Shown one piece after another: positions 7,140-8,727 of a stretch of 8,727 nucleotides of DNA (the stretch's first letter is position 1; every line of letters begins with the position of its first letter). This DNA is from Gemmatimonadota bacterium (GTDB lineage Bacteria; Gemmatimonadota; Gemmatimonadetes; Longimicrobiales; Gaopeijiaceae), in the NCBI GenBank assembly GCA_024638395.1, contig JAHEKK010000109.1:1-8727 (forward strand), given 5' to 3'. The translations under genes and the position numbers were made by a program. The notes beneath the pieces are model-generated. The model was not told the DNA's origin and did not search any database. It worked only from the letters and a program-made list of their open reading frames with translations.

Positions 7140-7241
7140 TGCGGACTGGCCCCGGGACGCGCCCCAGCGCCCGCGGCTGCCCTCCGAGTGCCATGCGGAC
7201 GCCGATCTCCCGCCTGCTCGCCACAACGTGCTGGGCGAGAG

Positions 7242-7268
7242 GGCCGCGCGTGTTCGGCGCGTCCGGCC
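7242..7268. terminator. Possible hairpin in the convergent intergenic region
   Basis: GGCCGCGCG (7242-7250) can pair with CGCG (7258-7261) and CGGCC (7264-7268) around a 7-base loop, with a two-base bulge. It lies between the ends of the convergent kinase and lipoprotein genes, where a bidirectional terminator would be expected. There is no T-run on either side, so this is a weak call. Nothing else was recognised in 7140-7290. Confidence 0.25.
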
Positions 7269-7290
7269 GGCTGCGCAGGTCGGCGCGCTG

Positions 7291-8004
7291 CTAGGGCTCG
7301 GTGTAGAAAACCCTCAGCTTTGGCCGGTTGGGGGACGCCTCTTCCCTCGAGCCGAACCGCTTGGCCGTCGTATGGGTGGACTCGTCGGCAATGATGATCC
7401 AGCCGAAGTTGCCGGCCGGCTGGTCCAGCCACGATTGGACGTCCGCTACCATCTGGGGCGTGGAGCCCCAAGCGTACCCCTGCACCACATCGCCGACGGT
7501 CTGGGTGGCGCTGGGCGCGGCCACGAAGTCACCCCCCGGGGAGGTCCAGGTGTCGGTGGCGTAGAAACGGTGTATCCAGGTGGCGTCCCCTGCCTCCGAT
7601 TGGGTCCCCGTCCCCTCGGCGAAGTCGGCATCGGAGGCTCCTTCGCCCCAGTCCGCAGTCACGCGGTGGATGGCGACGCCGATGTCGCCGACGATGGTAC
7701 GGTCCATACGCAGTACGAGTTGAACACTGTCGATGACGGACCCGGCGGGCACCCCGCCCCCTGCCACGTCGAATTGGACGAGGGCCCGGCGGGAGAGGGT
7801 GTCCCGTGTCATCCCGGCGAAGAGGAACTGCCCGTTACCGTTACTCAGCTCTCCGTTGGCGTCCTCGAAGAGGGTGTTGTCCTTCGCCGGATCCAGGACC
7901 GCGTCGGCCCCTTCGACCGGAGGCTCGATCGGGGGTCCGCTGGCATCCGAGCACGCTGCGACGAGGGTCAGCAGGGCCAACGCCGAGGCGAGAGTAGAAC
8001 GCAT
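7291..8004 (-). CDS. DNRLRE-domain outer-membrane lipoprotein
   Basis: A 237-residue lipoprotein. The N terminus MRSTLASALALLTLVAAC is a type II signal peptide with lipobox V-A-A-C, giving Cys18 as the lipidated residue; Ser19 at +2 favours outer-membrane sorting. The mature part resembles the DNRLRE-type beta-sandwich: KDNTLFEDANGELSNGNG, then RRALVQFDVAGGGVPAGSVI, several strand-forming repeats, and the closing NRPKLRVFYTEP. In this family the domain is thought to serve as a surface or matrix adhesion module; no enzymatic residues were seen. A role for this protein beyond being a cell-surface structural or binding lipoprotein cannot be given. The start is fixed by ATG at 8002-8004 and GGAG (8012-8015 on this strand) 7 bases upstream. 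It is convergent with the kinase and lies 107 bases downstream of the serine hydrolase gene on the same strand. Confidence 0.87.
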   Translation of the reverse strand: MRSTLASALALLTLVAACSDASGPPIEPPVEGADAVLDPAKDNTLFEDANGELSNGNGQFLFAGMTRDTLSRRALVQFDVAGGGVPAGSVIDSVQLVLRMDRTIVGDIGVAIHRVTADWGEGASDADFAEGTGTQSEAGDATWIHRFYATDTWTSPGGDFVAAPSATQTVGDVVQGYAWGSTPQMVADVQSWLDQPAGNFGWIIIADESTHTTAKRFGSREEASPNRPKLRVFYTEP

Positions 8005-8011
8005 GGGGGAG

Positions 8012-8015
8012 CTCC
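8012..8015 (-). promoter_or_regulatory. Ribosome binding site of the lipoprotein gene
   Basis: On the minus strand GGAG (within TTGGAG) precedes the ATG at 8004 by 7 bases and agrees with the start implied by the signal peptide. Confidence 0.6.
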
Positions 8016-8021
8016 AAGAGC

Positions 8022-8097
8022 GGGTCGACGGGCGTCCGCGGTGTACGCGGACCGGCCATTACCTCAGTGTCGGCCGCGGACCGGGGATGTTCGACCC
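8022..8097. repeat. Nested and alternative inverted repeats upstream of the lipoprotein gene
   Basis: GGGTCGA (8022-8028) is the exact inverse of TCGACCC (8091-8097). Inside lies a perfect hairpin, GTCCGCG (8034-8040), GTGTA, CGCGGAC (8046-8052). CGCGGACCGG occurs twice, at 8046-8055 and 8075-8084, so the first arm can pair with either copy. CGGCC (8053-8057) can also pair with GGCCG (8072-8076). The block fills most of the gap between the serine hydrolase stop and the lipoprotein start. It may be a terminator for the hydrolase, a structured leader of the lipoprotein, or chance in GC-rich sequence. No convincing promoter was recognised in this gap. Confidence 0.4.
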
Positions 8098-8111
8098 CTC
8101 GACAGGAGCGG

Positions 8112-8727
8112 CTACCTCCGCTCTGCCCGGATCTCTTCCGCCAGCACGAGAGCCCGCGCGCGGCCGTCGTCCCCCAGCTCGAAGTCCACCCATACGCCGT
8201 CCTCCAACCTGAAGAACCGGGTGGGAGAGGAGGGATAGAGCGTTGCAGTGGGGTTGTTGCCGCTCCGGGCTCGAAGGCGGTTGTCGCGCACCGTCACTCG
8301 GACCTCCCAGCCCGCCTCGGGGACCTCATAGGTCCCGACGAACCGGGCGAGGTCTACAGGCGTCAAAGCGACGGTGTCCCTGACCTCCGTTCGGCGCGTG
8401 GGCCAGTCATGGGCCCCCGCCACGGCACGCACGATCTCAGCGGCCAGGGGGGCGCCCCCGTCCCCGTTGGTCATCACGACGGCGCCCTGTCCCCTGGCGG
8501 CGTAGGCGACGAGAAGTGATTTGAACCCCGCGTTGGAGCCATCATGGGCAAAGACCTGCAGGTCGCCCTCCCCGTCGATCTCGAACCCCAATCCCCAACC
8601 GTTGTGGCGTTCGGGGCTCAGGAAAGCCTCGGTCATGGTGGCGGAGAGGACGCGATTGGACTCGCCCTTCACAGACTGCTGGACCTCGATGGCCAGGCGT
8701 GCCAGGTCACTGGGGGTCGTCCAAAGT
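8112..8727 (-). CDS. Beta-lactamase-like serine hydrolase (class C / S12 family), C-terminal part; 5' end outside window
   Basis: The frame is open to the window edge and ends in TAG at 8112-8114; 204 residues are visible. It begins LWTTPSDLARLAIEVQ, the usual stretch after the catalytic core of class C beta-lactamase-like proteins. HDGSNAGF follows (His codon at 8544-8546), the His-x-Gly version of the third active-site motif (Lys-Thr-Gly in classical beta-lactamases). The nucleophile SxxK and the YxN motif lie outside the window. After about residue 110 comes a C-terminal beta-rich domain beginning VDLARFVGTYEV, common in esterase or D-aminopeptidase-like relatives. Such proteins are usually periplasmic peptidases or esterases rather than resistance enzymes. 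A GTG at 8670-8672 lies inside the conserved region and is not taken as the true start, because homologous sequence continues upstream of it. Confidence 0.9.
   Translation of the reverse strand, partial: LWTTPSDLARLAIEVQQSVKGESNRVLSATMTEAFLSPERHNGWGLGFEIDGEGDLQVFAHDGSNAGFKSLLVAYAARGQGAVVMTNGDGGAPLAAEIVRAVAGAHDWPTRRTEVRDTVALTPVDLARFVGTYEVPEAGWEVRVTVRDNRLRARSGNNPTATLYPSSPTRFFRLEDGVWVDFELGDDGRARALVLAEEIRAERR

Noticed and set aside
7139..7294. Open frame of 51 codons starting at the kinase stop (TGATG overlap)
   Set aside because: It is Arg/Pro-rich with no hydrophobic or domain pattern, no separate ribosome site is apparent, and it runs into the end of the convergent lipoprotein gene.
7228..8238. 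Plus-strand open frame of 336 codons opposite the lipoprotein
   Set aside because: It is antisense to a gene with a clear lipoprotein signal, ribosome site and domain; its composition is that of a shadow.
1..8727. Search for tRNA genes, CRISPR arrays, insertion sequences and phage or defence genes
   Set aside because: No tRNA-like cloverleaf, regularly spaced repeat array, transposase or integrase motifs, or terminal inverted repeats were noticed by eye. This is a reading without tools, so a divergent small RNA could be missed.

Overview
The window is high-GC bacterial DNA, densely coded, with eight protein genes (two cut by the window ends). No RNA genes, insertion sequences or CRISPR repeats were seen. 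The gene set includes a serine/threonine kinase fused to PEGA, sulfatase-modifying-factor and alpha/beta-hydrolase domains, a DNRLRE-type lipoprotein, an exported amidohydrolase with an N-terminal signal segment and a beta-lactamase-like serine hydrolase. With the strong GC bias, this fits a Gemmatimonadota-like or Acidobacteriota-like Gram-negative lineage. That placement is inference from gene style, not from a marker gene.

Positions 1-4094 (+ strand) hold the tail of a multicopper oxidase, then a serine-biosynthesis pair: a SerB-like HAD phosphatase (257-913) and an Escherichia coli-type, ACT-domain 3-phosphoglycerate dehydrogenase SerA (910-2181). The pair overlaps by four bases (ATGA). 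A small antibiotic-biosynthesis-monooxygenase-fold protein (2212-2502) follows after 30 bases. After a 128-base gap with a small GC hairpin comes a secreted metal-dependent amidohydrolase (2631-4094). SerA and SerB catalyse the first and last steps of serine synthesis from 3-phosphoglycerate; the middle transaminase (SerC) is not in the window.

Positions 4203-7139 (+) hold one 978-residue multidomain protein: cytoplasmic kinase, one membrane helix, then PEGA, an FGE/SUMF1-like domain without the usual copper cysteines, and a C-terminal alpha/beta hydrolase with an apparently intact Ser-Asp-His triad. It is the most interesting object here, although I believe related architectures occur in other bacteria.

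Positions 7291-8727 lie on the - strand, convergent with the kinase: a DNRLRE-type lipoprotein (7291-8004) and, upstream of it, the C-terminal part of a class C beta-lactamase-like serine hydrolase (8112 to the window end). The 107 bases between them carry nested and alternative inverted repeats.

Most of the window looks like ordinary chromosomal sequence. I found no convincing new defence, mobile or RNA system.
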